DNA from: Butyrivibrio sp. WCD3002
GTDB taxonomy: Bacteria; Bacillota; Clostridia; Lachnospirales; Lachnospiraceae
Direction: 5' to 3'
Assembly (NCBI RefSeq): GCF_000424265.1
Contig: NZ_AUJO01000015.1
Coordinates: 1 to 64,000, forward strand
DNA: 64,000 nucleotides
The number at the start of each line of letters is the position of its first letter. The stretch's first letter is position 1. The translations under genes were made by a program, and so were the position numbers. Positions 34,261-43,589 of the stretch are shown piece after piece. The notes beneath the pieces are model-generated. The model saw only the letters and a program-made list of their open reading frames with translations. It searched no databases and had not been told where the DNA came from.

Positions 34261-36930
34261 TCATTTTTTCTGCTCTCTGATGCACAGAGGCATAAGTGAC
34301 AGCATCAGAGCAATCGTCATGGGATTACTGAGCTGGAACACCCACTCAGATAACGATGCTACTGCAAAGCATACTGTCATTGCACCGGGAAGAAGTGCAC
34401 CGGGAATCTCTCCCTTATATCTTATGTAATAAAGCCATCCCGAAATAATAGATATGAGAATAATTGCCGCAAACAATATTCCCGTAATGATTCCATTATC
34501 GTACATCACCTGAAGATAGGTGTTATGTGCATGAACCGCAATTTCTCCGGAAGGAAGCTCCGCTCCCATTTCCTCATGTCCCCACAGATTCATCTGCTGA
34601 AGGTATGACTTGAAAATAGTAATTCTTCCGTTTGAGAACTCTTCTATTCCATCTGAAAGATTCTGCTCAGTAGAAGCTTCCTCTGTTACCTCTTCAGCAG
34701 GAGCATCTTCCACCTCTTCCTGAGGCTGATCCAGCCCAAGCTCGTAGCCTGCCGTATCAAGAAGATACTGTTTGTCCTCTTCAGAAGTAAGGGCTGATTC
34801 CAAAAGATCTTTGATCTCAACCTTATAAAACTCACCCTGAACCTCTGTAAGCTTTACACCGTTCTGACCATAGATCGGTCTGCCCTTTTCATCAAAATTG
34901 TACTTGTCCTCAGGATATTTGTAGTTGATCAGATCAACGCCAAGTATCTTTTCAGAAAACAGATCGGCAAATCTCTCCACATTCATGAAAAGAGTGCTGC
35001 CGGGATTACCGCCACCGTTTAAGCCCGGATTCCAATATTCAATCAGGAAGGTCTTTGGATGAGCTGAAATTGCGGGAAGTATTCTCTGCATGGTAAACGC
35101 AGCAGGGAAGCACAAAATCACAGCAAAAGCCATGGTGATAAGCTGTCTAAGGAAATACTTAAACCTTCCGTCTTTATTGTCAGAAGCTGTGACAACACAT
35201 ACAAACAGGAACATCACAATGCATGCAAGGTAAGATGTTCTGGAAATAGTGAATATCAGGTATGCACTTACAAAGCCAAAAAGAATGAATTCCTTCCAAA
35301 GATATCTGAATCTGTCCTTAAAGCGCTTGATATCTCTGGTGTCATATATCTTATATGCCAAAAGCACCATTGCCATGCATTCCATAGCTGTCATATACTC
35401 AGCCGTTACAGTTACAGTATGGAACACAAAAGGAAATCTTCCTGTATTAAATGCCGGGAACATTCTAAATGCCCAGCAGTAAAGCATAGACACTACAAAA
35501 TTAAGAAGCAGTCCTCCCATCACAAGCTCAGGATAACCCTTCCTGCTCTCTTTTTCAGGAAAACAGAATCTTCCATAGCAGAACATCAGCATAAGAACGA
35601 ATGCAGCAAGCACTACGCCCCACCATCTGGTGTTTCTGAAAACAGCAATGGCCGCAAAAAACAAAATAGCTACTACAGCCATAACAGTAATACTGTATCT
35701 GCCCTTCTTATCCGATTTCTTTTCGCTTATCATGCGGACGATTTCCACAACGATATTGATAATTAAAAATCCGAAGAGAATTGCAATTACAACGCCATAG
35801 GTCATGGCAGCGTTATGAAGATCATATTCCTTCTCGGTTTCTGCCATAAGATGTCCGTTTCTATAGATAACACCGGCCACAACAGTGGCAGCGCAATAGA
35901 TAAGATTATAAATCTTAAGTATCTTTTCTCTCGGGATAAACAGGCACAGCAGCGCAAGAAGACAGATCATCTCCTTACGTTCTGCAATACTCTGATAAAT
36001 CGTGTAAAAAGCATTCATGTATTCGCAGCAAAACCATACAGCTGCCGCGATCATACTCATTTTTATAAAATTCAGGACATTGTGCCAAAGCTTTACCTCA
36101 AGAGTCGCATCGTTTTCATGGTTAATTGCATAAAGCATGAAAAATCCGCATATAATGACACCTGCCTCATAAAAGACAATATCAATCACTCTGTCATCAA
36201 AAATCTTAAGAGGAAAGATCATGATCATGAGCGCTAAGGTTATGGCAACCGCAATGGGATTTCCAACAAATCTTATTACCCTGTGGACAGTAACAAGCTT
36301 ATTTCTTTTTCCTCCGTAAATAACCGATACCAAAAGGCAAAGCACTGCTGCCGCAAGGACAGTCGCAAGTATTACAAGAAGTGACATTTTCTTTGTAATA
36401 GGCTGCTCATAATTATATATAGCAGCAAGGCTGACTCCGCCAACTTCAGTATCATGATAGGCAAAAGAAAGCACATAGGGAAATCTTGCAGGATCATAGG
36501 TACTGTATCCAACCCTGAAAGATGAGAAGCATCCGTTTAGAAGAATCGTGTAGGTCTCTCCCACCTCAAGATCAAGTCCAAGGGGAATCGTTACATATCC
36601 GGGAAGAGTTTTGTCCCCAAGATAAACATAACGCTCATACAAAACCTCCATTGTCGGTTTATATACCACAACCGACATGTACTGACCTCTTTCAAGCTCA
36701 CTTACATATACGTCAATTGAATCAATCCTGTCGTACTGGGCAATAAACTTCTGTACCACATCATGATAATCATTTACCCTGTCGGAGGTCATAGTAACCT
36801 CTACATCCGCATGCTCACTGATAGTCCTCTGCCAGATTCTTAAGGGAAACACCGACAGCACAATAAGTAAAGCAAAAAGTATAATAACAGCCCTTGCAGC
36901 TGTCTGTTTTGTTACAACCGTTCTTCTCAT
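34261..36930 (-). CDS. O-antigen ligase/Wzy-like membrane polymerase, large
   Basis: I chose the ATG at 36930 (GGAGG just before it; four-base ATGA overlap with the upstream gene). The 889-residue protein has one helix near the N-terminus (about 13-32), an extracellular domain of about 150 residues (35-185), about twelve further helices, a large outer loop (about 600-790) and a C-terminal Wzy_C-type motif with HAHNTYLQ. This fold joins or polymerises lipid-linked glycans on the outer membrane face, or transfers them to an acceptor. The outer loop contains an acidic stretch (EEVEDAPAEEVTEEAS). The extra N-terminal domain is unusual. Substrate is presumably the product of this locus. Confidence 0.82.
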   Translation of the reverse strand: MRRTVVTKQTAARAVIILFALLIVLSVFPLRIWQRTISEHADVEVTMTSDRVNDYHDVVQKFIAQYDRIDSIDVYVSELERGQYMSVVVYKPTMEVLYERYVYLGDKTLPGYVTIPLGLDLEVGETYTILLNGCFSSFRVGYSTYDPARFPYVLSFAYHDTEVGGVSLAAIYNYEQPITKKMSLLVILATVLAAAVLCLLVSVIYGGKRNKLVTVHRVIRFVGNPIAVAITLALMIMIFPLKIFDDRVIDIVFYEAGVIICGFFMLYAINHENDATLEVKLWHNVLNFIKMSMIAAAVWFCCEYMNAFYTIYQSIAERKEMICLLALLCLFIPREKILKIYNLIYCAATVVAGVIYRNGHLMAETEKEYDLHNAAMTYGVVIAILFGFLIINIVVEIVRMISEKKSDKKGRYSITVMAVVAILFFAAIAVFRNTRWWGVVLAAFVLMLMFCYGRFCFPEKESRKGYPELVMGGLLLNFVVSMLYCWAFRMFPAFNTGRFPFVFHTVTVTAEYMTAMECMAMVLLAYKIYDTRDIKRFKDRFRYLWKEFILFGFVSAYLIFTISRTSYLACIVMFLFVCVVTASDNKDGRFKYFLRQLITMAFAVILCFPAAFTMQRILPAISAHPKTFLIEYWNPGLNGGGNPGSTLFMNVERFADLFSEKILGVDLINYKYPEDKYNFDEKGRPIYGQNGVKLTEVQGEFYKVEIKDLLESALTSEEDKQYLLDTAGYELGLDQPQEEVEDAPAEEVTEEASTEQNLSDGIEEFSNGRITIFKSYLQQMNLWGHEEMGAELPSGEIAVHAHNTYLQVMYDNGIITGILFAAIILISIISGWLYYIRYKGEIPGALLPGAMTVCFAVASLSEWVFQLSNPMTIALMLSLMPLCIREQKK

Positions 36931-38591
36931 AATTCCTCCACCTGCAATGCTCCAACCTGAAACAAAACAGGAATAATATACCACAAATATACAACGTATC
37001 TAACCAGATAAGTAGGTCCTAGAAGCACTGTCATCCATACCAGCATAATGAGCAGGTAAGGATACAAAAGCTCCTTTTTCCTGTGATGGGCCGTCATAAA
37101 CAAATAAAGACAGCCAAAGAAGTATGCAGCAGGCGAAAACAAAAGCGAAATCACAGGTATATTCTGCTGAAACCTCTCTATTGAAAGCTTTCTGTAAAAA
37201 TCATCGATAACAGGAATAAATGAAGACCTCTCTCCCGGCAGCTCCACCTCATATCCAAAATATGAGCTGTCCTTATAAGTAAAGGTGAAAACCGTATTCC
37301 CCTGATATACGTTTATAACAGCACCGGGATACCAATATCCGTAGGACGTCAAAAACCACGCATTTACGTAGCACATGGGATGCTGTATAAAAAGCTTCGC
37401 CCACAGCTTCCAGAAGCCTACTCTGTCACTCTCATATAAAGAATTATTAAAATAAATCTTTAATATATCTGATATTCTCGGAGTGTAATGTGTAAGCCCC
37501 TCTTCGCTTAAATAACTGACAATTGCAGCCTTATCTTCCTCAGAAAGCTCATCGCCCTCATACACATAAGTTCTTGCCAGCTGCTGAATTGGCACTGTAA
37601 GCATCTCCTGATGTTCACCGCTTTCTGCCTTAAGAGCAGCACCCATTACAGTATTTATGACAAGATAAAGCACAATAGGCACAATAAGAAAAACTTTCCT
37701 GCCATGCTTTATTACACTCTTTTTTTGCTTTTCTCTGCCTGCAATCATCACAAAGACCGCAAATACAAGGTACGCATACAATCCGTTATGTCTAAAAAGC
37801 ATCATAAGAAGTGCACTTATAATTATCTGTCTCTGCTTGCATTTCTTCTTATCATTACCGGAAAGCTCCTCCCATTCCAAAATAAGAATGACAGTAAGCA
37901 CAAGAAAGGCTGAAAAAAGCCCGTCCTTGCTGGAGCAGAGAGTATACATAACAACCGTTGGAAAAATGCCAAAAAACAAAGCAGTAGCTGTTCTTAACCT
38001 TCTGCCTGCACCATGCCTTTTCATGAAGCTGATGATATAGGTAAAAATCCAGGTCATCACAAGCATCTGCAGGACTGTATACGCAAATATCCCTACGTTA
38101 TAGCTTCCAGTCAGCTTATGAAAAAAAGCAACGCTTCCGCCAAGCATAAGCACATGCAAAAGCGGATGGTGTGTATTAAAGCTTCTTGTTAAAACCTCTG
38201 TTACCTCTGTCTGGGCATCATAAACAAAAAAGCCGGGATAAACACCAAGAAGTACGATAAAGCTAAAAAGTGCTATAGCAAACCATACCGCAAGAAAACA
38301 GCCTCTGTCGTATCCATTGTATTTACTCATCTCTCTTTTATGGACAACATGTATCTGCTCCTCGCTGCGGCTTAGCCTTACATCTCTTCTGTCCAGGAAA
38401 ACCCAGCTGAAATGTACCAAAAGAGCAAAACCCATCGCGAGAATCGCAAATACAACGATACCCTTTATATCCGTAAGAACGATATGATCATAATGTTCAA
38501 GCTGATATCCCCAGGTTATGGAGAGGGACAGCAATACGCCAAATAAGACCGGCAACAGCCAGGTCTTATTTCTATTACTTTGATTCCTCAT
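36927..38591 (-). CDS. Multi-pass membrane protein, DUF6020/GT-C-like
   Basis: The 554-residue protein has about eleven membrane helices. After the second or third helix comes GVYPGFFVYDAQTEV, an acidic outer loop like the catalytic loop of GT-C enzymes, and TLCSSKDGLFSAFL farther on. It resembles the DUF6020 group, common in Lachnospiraceae glycan loci and thought to be membrane glycosyltransferases; the acceptor is unknown. Its start lies inside the end of the preceding gene (17-base overlap), and its stop overlaps the following Wzy-like gene by four bases, so all three are coupled. GAGG six bases before the ATG supports the start. Confidence 0.72.
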   Translation of the reverse strand: MRNQSNRNKTWLLPVLFGVLLSLSITWGYQLEHYDHIVLTDIKGIVVFAILAMGFALLVHFSWVFLDRRDVRLSRSEEQIHVVHKREMSKYNGYDRGCFLAVWFAIALFSFIVLLGVYPGFFVYDAQTEVTEVLTRSFNTHHPLLHVLMLGGSVAFFHKLTGSYNVGIFAYTVLQMLVMTWIFTYIISFMKRHGAGRRLRTATALFFGIFPTVVMYTLCSSKDGLFSAFLVLTVILILEWEELSGNDKKKCKQRQIIISALLMMLFRHNGLYAYLVFAVFVMIAGREKQKKSVIKHGRKVFLIVPIVLYLVINTVMGAALKAESGEHQEMLTVPIQQLARTYVYEGDELSEEDKAAIVSYLSEEGLTHYTPRISDILKIYFNNSLYESDRVGFWKLWAKLFIQHPMCYVNAWFLTSYGYWYPGAVINVYQGNTVFTFTYKDSSYFGYEVELPGERSSFIPVIDDFYRKLSIERFQQNIPVISLLFSPAAYFFGCLYLFMTAHHRKKELLYPYLLIMLVWMTVLLGPTYLVRYVVYLWYIIPVLFQVGALQVEEL

Positions 38592-39519
38592 GTGTGACCT
38601 CGTCGCGAATCACGTACTGCGGATTATTGTTCTGAGAAATATATATTCTTCCGATGTATTCACCAACCAGTCCAAGCATTATCATTAACATTCCGCTCAT
38701 GAAGGTCATCATTGACATCAGAGCACTGAATCCGACAATAGGAAGGTCAGGATACAAAAGCTTCTTGATTATGGTATATATTCCATATAAAAAGCCAAAG
38801 CATGCGATCAGGCCTCCCATCAGTGTTCCTATTCTAAGAGGCTTGATACTGAATGCAGTGAAACCGTTTATCCACAATGCCATGAGCTTTGAAAAGGTAT
38901 ATCCGCTGCTGCCAACAGTCCTTGCTCTGTGGGTAACATCCACATTAACGATATTTCTTGTGGTTCTAAGAACAAGTCCGATTACGTAAGGATAAGAGCT
39001 CTTATACTTCACCATCTCATCCACAACAAATCTTCTGGCTGCAAAATAGCTGGATACAAACAGATCCTTTGGCTTACCAAGCATCACATGAGCCATCCAC
39101 TCATTCATGGCTGTACCGAAATTCCTGAAAAGATTGTGCTGCTTATGACCATATCTGGCATACACAACATCAGCTCCCATCTCTATCTGATAAAGAAGCT
39201 TACCAACCTCATCAGCGGGAGTCTGCCCGTCATCATCAAGGCACACGATGATATCGCCCTTGGCCTCGTTAAAGCCGGCCATAAGAGCTGCGTGCTGACC
39301 AAAGTTCTTCGCCAGATTATAGCCGCGAATTTCATCATGCTCCTTTACAAGCTCACAGATTTTCTGCCAGGTGTTATCCGGAGAACAATCATTCACCAGA
39401 ATGATTTCGTAGCTGTAAAGCACAAGCATATCCATTGCGCCTTCAATCTCATTTATAACATCTTCAATTGTCTTCTCCGAGCGATAGCACGGAATAATAA
39501 AACTTACTAATTTATGCAT
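38575..39519 (-). CDS. Glycosyltransferase family 2, GtrB/ArnC-like
   Basis: The 314-residue protein has a GT2 domain (about 1-215) with FIIPCYRSEKTIEDV, VNDCSPDNTW and DDDGQTP (the DXD-type metal site). Two C-terminal membrane helices (about 229-252 and 265-289) are followed by NNPQYVIRD. This arrangement is that of dolichol/polyprenyl-phosphate sugar synthases (GtrB, ArnC, DPM1): it charges undecaprenyl phosphate with one sugar on the inner face. With the GtrA flippase (43067) and GT-C-like proteins in the locus, it forms a plausible side-chain glucosylation system. The ATG has no strong ribosome binding site and begins four bases after the GNAT stop, so coupling is probable. Confidence 0.9.
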   Translation of the reverse strand: MHKLVSFIIPCYRSEKTIEDVINEIEGAMDMLVLYSYEIILVNDCSPDNTWQKICELVKEHDEIRGYNLAKNFGQHAALMAGFNEAKGDIIVCLDDDGQTPADEVGKLLYQIEMGADVVYARYGHKQHNLFRNFGTAMNEWMAHVMLGKPKDLFVSSYFAARRFVVDEMVKYKSSYPYVIGLVLRTTRNIVNVDVTHRARTVGSSGYTFSKLMALWINGFTAFSIKPLRIGTLMGGLIACFGFLYGIYTIIKKLLYPDLPIVGFSALMSMMTFMSGMLMIMLGLVGEYIGRIYISQNNNPQYVIRDEVTHEESK

Positions 39520-39523
39520 AGGA

Positions 39524-40051
39524 TTATTCTACCATATCTGTTAATTTCTTTTCCATCAGAATCATGTCCCTGACCTCGCCGTCAGAGCATTCTACATCAG
39601 GGAGCGCCTGCATCTTGACAAAGCCCGCATGCTCATAGCTCTTTCTTGCAGGCTCATTATCCGTGAACACTCTGAGAATAAGCCGTCTTAGCCCCACTTC
39701 GTCTTTTGCATAATCACACATAAGAGTGGCCGCTTCATTACCATAGCCCTTACCAAGAGCATCGTCCTCTCCTATGAAAATGCCATACTCAGCTTCCCTA
39801 AGCTCCATATCCACATCACGAAGATATACGCTTCCAACGGGCCTTCCATCAGTCTTTTCACAAATGATCAGCTGAATAGCCTCTCCTGTCTCCACCTGGT
39901 TCTTCATCCAGCTGTTATGTCCCTCTTCGGTAAACACCTCTCTGTAGATGAAATTATTCCTGACCCTTTCATTGTTACGCCATTTCACAATTAAGGGTGT
40001 ATCATCGTATGTGATTTTTCTTAAAAAAACCTTAGTTCCATCTTTAACCAT
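39524..40051 (-). CDS. GNAT acetyltransferase (RimL/PseH/WecD-like)
   Basis: This 175-residue protein has the GNAT fold. A KWRNNERVRNNF block near the N-terminus is seen in sugar-nucleotide and RimL acetyltransferases, and the acetyl-CoA loop is GKGYGNEAATL (about 113-123). NEPARKSYEHAGF is the usual C-terminal motif. In a glycan locus it most likely acetylates an amino-sugar nucleotide. Two jobs are open: PseH in the pseudaminic acid pathway, whose own PseH is missing from the pse block, or WecD-like acetylation of the Fuc4N made by the rffA product two genes upstream. Position favours the second; pathway need favours the first. Confidence 0.85.
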   Translation of the reverse strand: MVKDGTKVFLRKITYDDTPLIVKWRNNERVRNNFIYREVFTEEGHNSWMKNQVETGEAIQLIICEKTDGRPVGSVYLRDVDMELREAEYGIFIGEDDALGKGYGNEAATLMCDYAKDEVGLRRLILRVFTDNEPARKSYEHAGFVKMQALPDVECSDGEVRDMILMEKKLTDMVE

Positions 40052-40103
40052 AATCTCATTCCTAAGCTCATTGTCCGTGCTAAAGGCAGTGGTCTCAATG
40101 CTT

Positions 40104-41927
40104 TTACCGGCTATTTACCATATAAATAACAAACTCGCCTGCAATTTCATCAATCTCGGTAAGTGAAACACTGATACCTTTTTCTTCATAGTAGTTGGTA
40201 AGCCACTGCATATCCGTATCCTTATCGGCAGCAATAAAGCTATTTGCTTCCAGAACGGCATCCTGCATATTGTCAGGTAGTCCGCGGGCTGTAAGCTTCT
40301 TTTTTTCAATGGGACTTTTGCTGGCCCAGCCGCCCATCAAAATACTGTTAGAGCCCTTATTTCCATTGGCATTAAACATCCTCTGTGAATAAGTAAAACC
40401 ATTATCCTCATAAGCAACAGAGGAATACACATCCACAAAATAGAAATTCTCAGAATGCTCTTCAAAATAGCTTTCAAGAATCTCATATACTTCATTATAT
40501 TCGTATCTGCCTAAGCATTCTCTGCGGGTTACATCAGCCTGAACAGGTATATAGATGAGCATAACCACTGCCAATACAGCCGCAAGAATATTTATAGGGC
40601 TTTTATAAAATGGCACTTTTTCAGAATCATCAGTGGAAGCTCTTCCGGCATGTATGCCTGCAATAACCGTAATCAGCACGATGATTTCCAGCATATAAAG
40701 AGAATGGGTAATCCTTATGGGATCCCTTCCTCTGACCAGAATATAAAGCCACAGACTGCTTCTTCCAAGGAAAAGAATTATAACCTTACCAATCAGAAGA
40801 GCGCCCTTCTTCGCAGCATCTCCCAGAATGGCAATGACAGCCATAACTATCACGTACACATAGAGAATAAGAGCAACGATATTCCACGGCGAATCTGTCA
40901 TGGGATACTCAAAGCTCTTAGGAAACGATATGCTCCTTAGCCTGTAGAAATAACCAGGCAGCGCTGCCTTAAGCCTTGATGGTAAACTCTCCTCATGCTT
41001 TATGGATGCAGCATACTCTGCAATTTTCTTCATGGTATCTGCGTTTATCTCATCATCAAGTCCAAAATTATAATTTATCAAAAGCTCATACTCAGTCTTA
41101 TCAAGCCCGATAGAATCGTAGAACTCTTTGTTTTCATCATAATCAGGAACCTGATAAAAATCGTAAACTTCCGTCCTGCTATCGAAAAAGGAATTAAATT
41201 CTCTCCAACCGGCAGAGCTGTAACCTGCAAAGTGGATTCCTTCGGAAATAAGCAGGCCTGCAGCTATCATCAAAAAGCAGGTCAGTGCCTTCTTAAATGC
41301 ACCGGTTTCCCTGAAATTATCAATGAACCTGAAAAACAAAACCACCATCACCAGAGGCAGCATCAAAAGTGTCATCTCTGATCTTGTAAGAAAAGCAACA
41401 ACTATAAAGGCCGCTGCAGTTTTATCTCTGCCCTCTGCGATCAAAACCGCCGCTGCTCCGCACATCATGGCAACAGCGAAGGTGTACTGAACTATAACAA
41501 GGTGCCCAAGCATCAAGGATGAACAGATAAGAAGTACAAAGGCTGCTGCCTTCAGGGCCTTCTTTGTTTTACCTGCAACAAAATCCATGATAAGCGAAAG
41601 GCTAAGATACTGACAAACCAGAAGGTAAAGTCCATACCAGTCCGCCACGCGAATTATCCTATAGAAAATACTTATAAAAAGACTGACAGGATACAGCATC
41701 TGAATGTTATGCCCTTCGGGCTTTCCGGTATAAACGCCTGATAAAATATCCTTCATAAGGACATCATCATTAAGATCATAGAAATAACCGTACAAAAGTC
41801 CCACAGCCACCGCAAATGCAGTAACCATGAGACCTGTGCTTATAAAATTACGTTTTCTGTTTTCACAAATATTATTCATATTATCAGTCTTTTCTCCGAC
41901 TTCCCCATTATCTTCAAAATGACTCAT
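40104..41927 (-). CDS. Multi-pass membrane protein, possible GT-C glycosyltransferase
   Basis: The 607-residue protein has a short cytoplasmic start, a helix at about 33-52 followed by YDLNDDVLMKDILSG, an acidic loop like the catalytic loop of GT-C enzymes, then about ten more helices. A soluble C-terminal domain follows (about 480-607). I do not recognise a named family. The start overlaps the stop of the rffA gene by one base (TAATG). A GT-C enzyme uses a polyprenyl-linked sugar on the outer membrane face. Position within the amino-sugar/GtrA part of the locus fits this, but the assignment rests mainly on topology. Confidence 0.65.
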   Translation of the reverse strand: MSHFEDNGEVGEKTDNMNNICENRKRNFISTGLMVTAFAVAVGLLYGYFYDLNDDVLMKDILSGVYTGKPEGHNIQMLYPVSLFISIFYRIIRVADWYGLYLLVCQYLSLSLIMDFVAGKTKKALKAAAFVLLICSSLMLGHLVIVQYTFAVAMMCGAAAVLIAEGRDKTAAAFIVVAFLTRSEMTLLMLPLVMVVLFFRFIDNFRETGAFKKALTCFLMIAAGLLISEGIHFAGYSSAGWREFNSFFDSRTEVYDFYQVPDYDENKEFYDSIGLDKTEYELLINYNFGLDDEINADTMKKIAEYAASIKHEESLPSRLKAALPGYFYRLRSISFPKSFEYPMTDSPWNIVALILYVYVIVMAVIAILGDAAKKGALLIGKVIILFLGRSSLWLYILVRGRDPIRITHSLYMLEIIVLITVIAGIHAGRASTDDSEKVPFYKSPINILAAVLAVVMLIYIPVQADVTRRECLGRYEYNEVYEILESYFEEHSENFYFVDVYSSVAYEDNGFTYSQRMFNANGNKGSNSILMGGWASKSPIEKKKLTARGLPDNMQDAVLEANSFIAADKDTDMQWLTNYYEEKGISVSLTEIDEIAGEFVIYMVNSR

Positions 41928-43063
41928 TAAACTGCCTTATAGAATTCCTTTACTCTCTGGATAACCTCTCCCTGATCCTCCTTTGTAAGCTTGTAATACA
42001 TAGGAAGTCGAAGAAGTCTAAGGCTCTCCTTTGTAGTGTATTTATCCTCACCGTGGAATCTTGAATACTTAAGTCCGGCTGTAGATGTATGAAGCGGTAC
42101 ATAATGTGAAGCAGGCAGGATATCATTACTCTTGAGATAGTCAATCAGGTGACCTCTCTCCTCGCCGTCCTTACATTTAATATAAAACATATGAGCATTG
42201 TGTACACACTCATCAGGTACATAAGGAAGCTCGATAAGTCCTGCCTCCTCAAGAGGCTTAAATTCCTCTATATATCTGTTGTAATGGGAAATTCTGTCCT
42301 CATTGATCTCATCTGCCATCTGAAGCTGCGCATAGAGATACGCCGCATTCATGTCGCTTGGAAGATAAGATGATCCGGGCATAAGCCAGGTGTACTTATC
42401 AACCTTTCCAAGCTGATAGAGAGTTCTGTTGGTACCCTTTTCTCTGATGATTATCGCATCATTTATATAATCCTCATCACGAAGAAGAAGGGCTCCGCCT
42501 TCTCCCATGCTGTAGTTCTTGGTCTCATGGAAACTGTAATTACCAAAATCGCCGATGGCACCAAGAGCTTTTCCCTTATAGGTAGACATAACACCCTGGG
42601 CAGCATCCTCAATAACAAAAAGATTATGTCTCTTTGCTATATCAAGAATTGTATCCATCTCGCAGCCGACACCAGCGTAATGCACAGGTACAATTGCTCT
42701 TGTCTTAGGTGTTATCGCAGCCTCAATAAGCTTCTCATCGATATTCATGGTATCAGGGCGAATATCAACAAATACTACAGTAGCACCGCGAAGTACAAAT
42801 GCATTGGCAGTGGATACGAAGGTAAAGGATGGCATGATAACCTCATCACCTTCTTTAATACCTGCAAGGATGGCAGCCATCTCTGTGGCATGGGTACATG
42901 AGGTTGTAAGAAGACATTTACTTACGCCTGTCTTCTCCTCGAACCACTCATTATCCTTTTTGGTATATATGCCGTCACCGCAGATTTTCTGGTTCTCAAC
43001 GCATTCCCTGATATATTCCATTTCCTTCCCTGTATAGGGAGGTACGTTAAAATTTATACGCAT
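41927..43063 (-). CDS. rffA: dTDP-4-amino-4,6-dideoxygalactose transaminase
   Basis: The 378-residue enzyme matches the WecE/RffA family along its length: INFNVPPYTGKEMEYI at the start, IEDAAQGVMSTYKGKALG (PLP Asp), SFHETKNYSMGEGGA (Schiff-base Lys), and MPGSSYLPSDMNAAYLYAQL. It converts dTDP-4-keto-6-deoxy-glucose into dTDP-Fuc4N with glutamate as donor. No dTDP-glucose synthesis gene (rmlA/rmlB) is in this window, so the substrate must come from elsewhere. The next steps, N-acetylation and transfer, could be done by the GNAT and glycosyltransferases just downstream. It follows gtrA by three bases and overlaps the following membrane gene by one. Confidence 0.92.
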   Translation of the reverse strand: MRINFNVPPYTGKEMEYIRECVENQKICGDGIYTKKDNEWFEEKTGVSKCLLTTSCTHATEMAAILAGIKEGDEVIMPSFTFVSTANAFVLRGATVVFVDIRPDTMNIDEKLIEAAITPKTRAIVPVHYAGVGCEMDTILDIAKRHNLFVIEDAAQGVMSTYKGKALGAIGDFGNYSFHETKNYSMGEGGALLLRDEDYINDAIIIREKGTNRTLYQLGKVDKYTWLMPGSSYLPSDMNAAYLYAQLQMADEINEDRISHYNRYIEEFKPLEEAGLIELPYVPDECVHNAHMFYIKCKDGEERGHLIDYLKSNDILPASHYVPLHTSTAGLKYSRFHGEDKYTTKESLRLLRLPMYYKLTKEDQGEVIQRVKEFYKAV

Positions 43064-43066
43064 AAG

Positions 43067-43546
43067 TTAATCCTCGTTTTTCTTAAATACTATCAGCTTA
43101 CTGATAAAATAGTTAAGAACTATAACTACAAAAGTTGCAGCCAGTTTTACAGGCATCTTGGGGAATTTCAATAAAGTAATGAAAATAAATATTAAAACAT
43201 CCTCTACTACAAGTGTAAACAGTCTTCCTGCTGTAAAAGATCCTGCCTGCTTTATGAAGTCTTTCTTTGTATCAACTTTACCGTCAAAGACCCAGGTTCT
43301 GTTGGTAAAGAACTGAAACGCAACACATATAACCCAATCGATGGTGTTGTTGACCACCTCATTAAGGTGCATCACACTATCCATAAACCAAAAAAGGAAA
43401 ATACTTAAAAAGAAGGCCAGTCCTCCAAAGAATAAATATAACAGTCCTTCCTTATACTTTTTGTAAAAGGGTTCAAATATATTAAGAACCGGCAGCGACA
43501 TTATTTTGTCAAAGATATCCTTCTTTGGTAATTCATTTAATTCCAT
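43067..43546 (-). CDS. GtrA family membrane protein
   Basis: The 159-residue protein has four membrane helices. The GtrA signatures are present: YLFFGGLAFFLSIFLF (about 37-52) and VAFQFFTNRTWVFDGK (about 75-90). GtrA proteins are thought to flip or help move undecaprenyl-linked sugars made by GtrB, matching the GtrB-like gene at 38575. A GAGG ribosome binding site lies just before the ATG. The gene is followed three bases later by rffA. Confidence 0.9.
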   Translation of the reverse strand: MELNELPKKDIFDKIMSLPVLNIFEPFYKKYKEGLLYLFFGGLAFFLSIFLFWFMDSVMHLNEVVNNTIDWVICVAFQFFTNRTWVFDGKVDTKKDFIKQAGSFTAGRLFTLVVEDVLIFIFITLLKFPKMPVKLAATFVVIVLNYFISKLIVFKKNED

Positions 43547-43589
43547 AATTCCTCTTTTCTTCCTTCAGTCTCTGAAAAACAGTCTGTCA

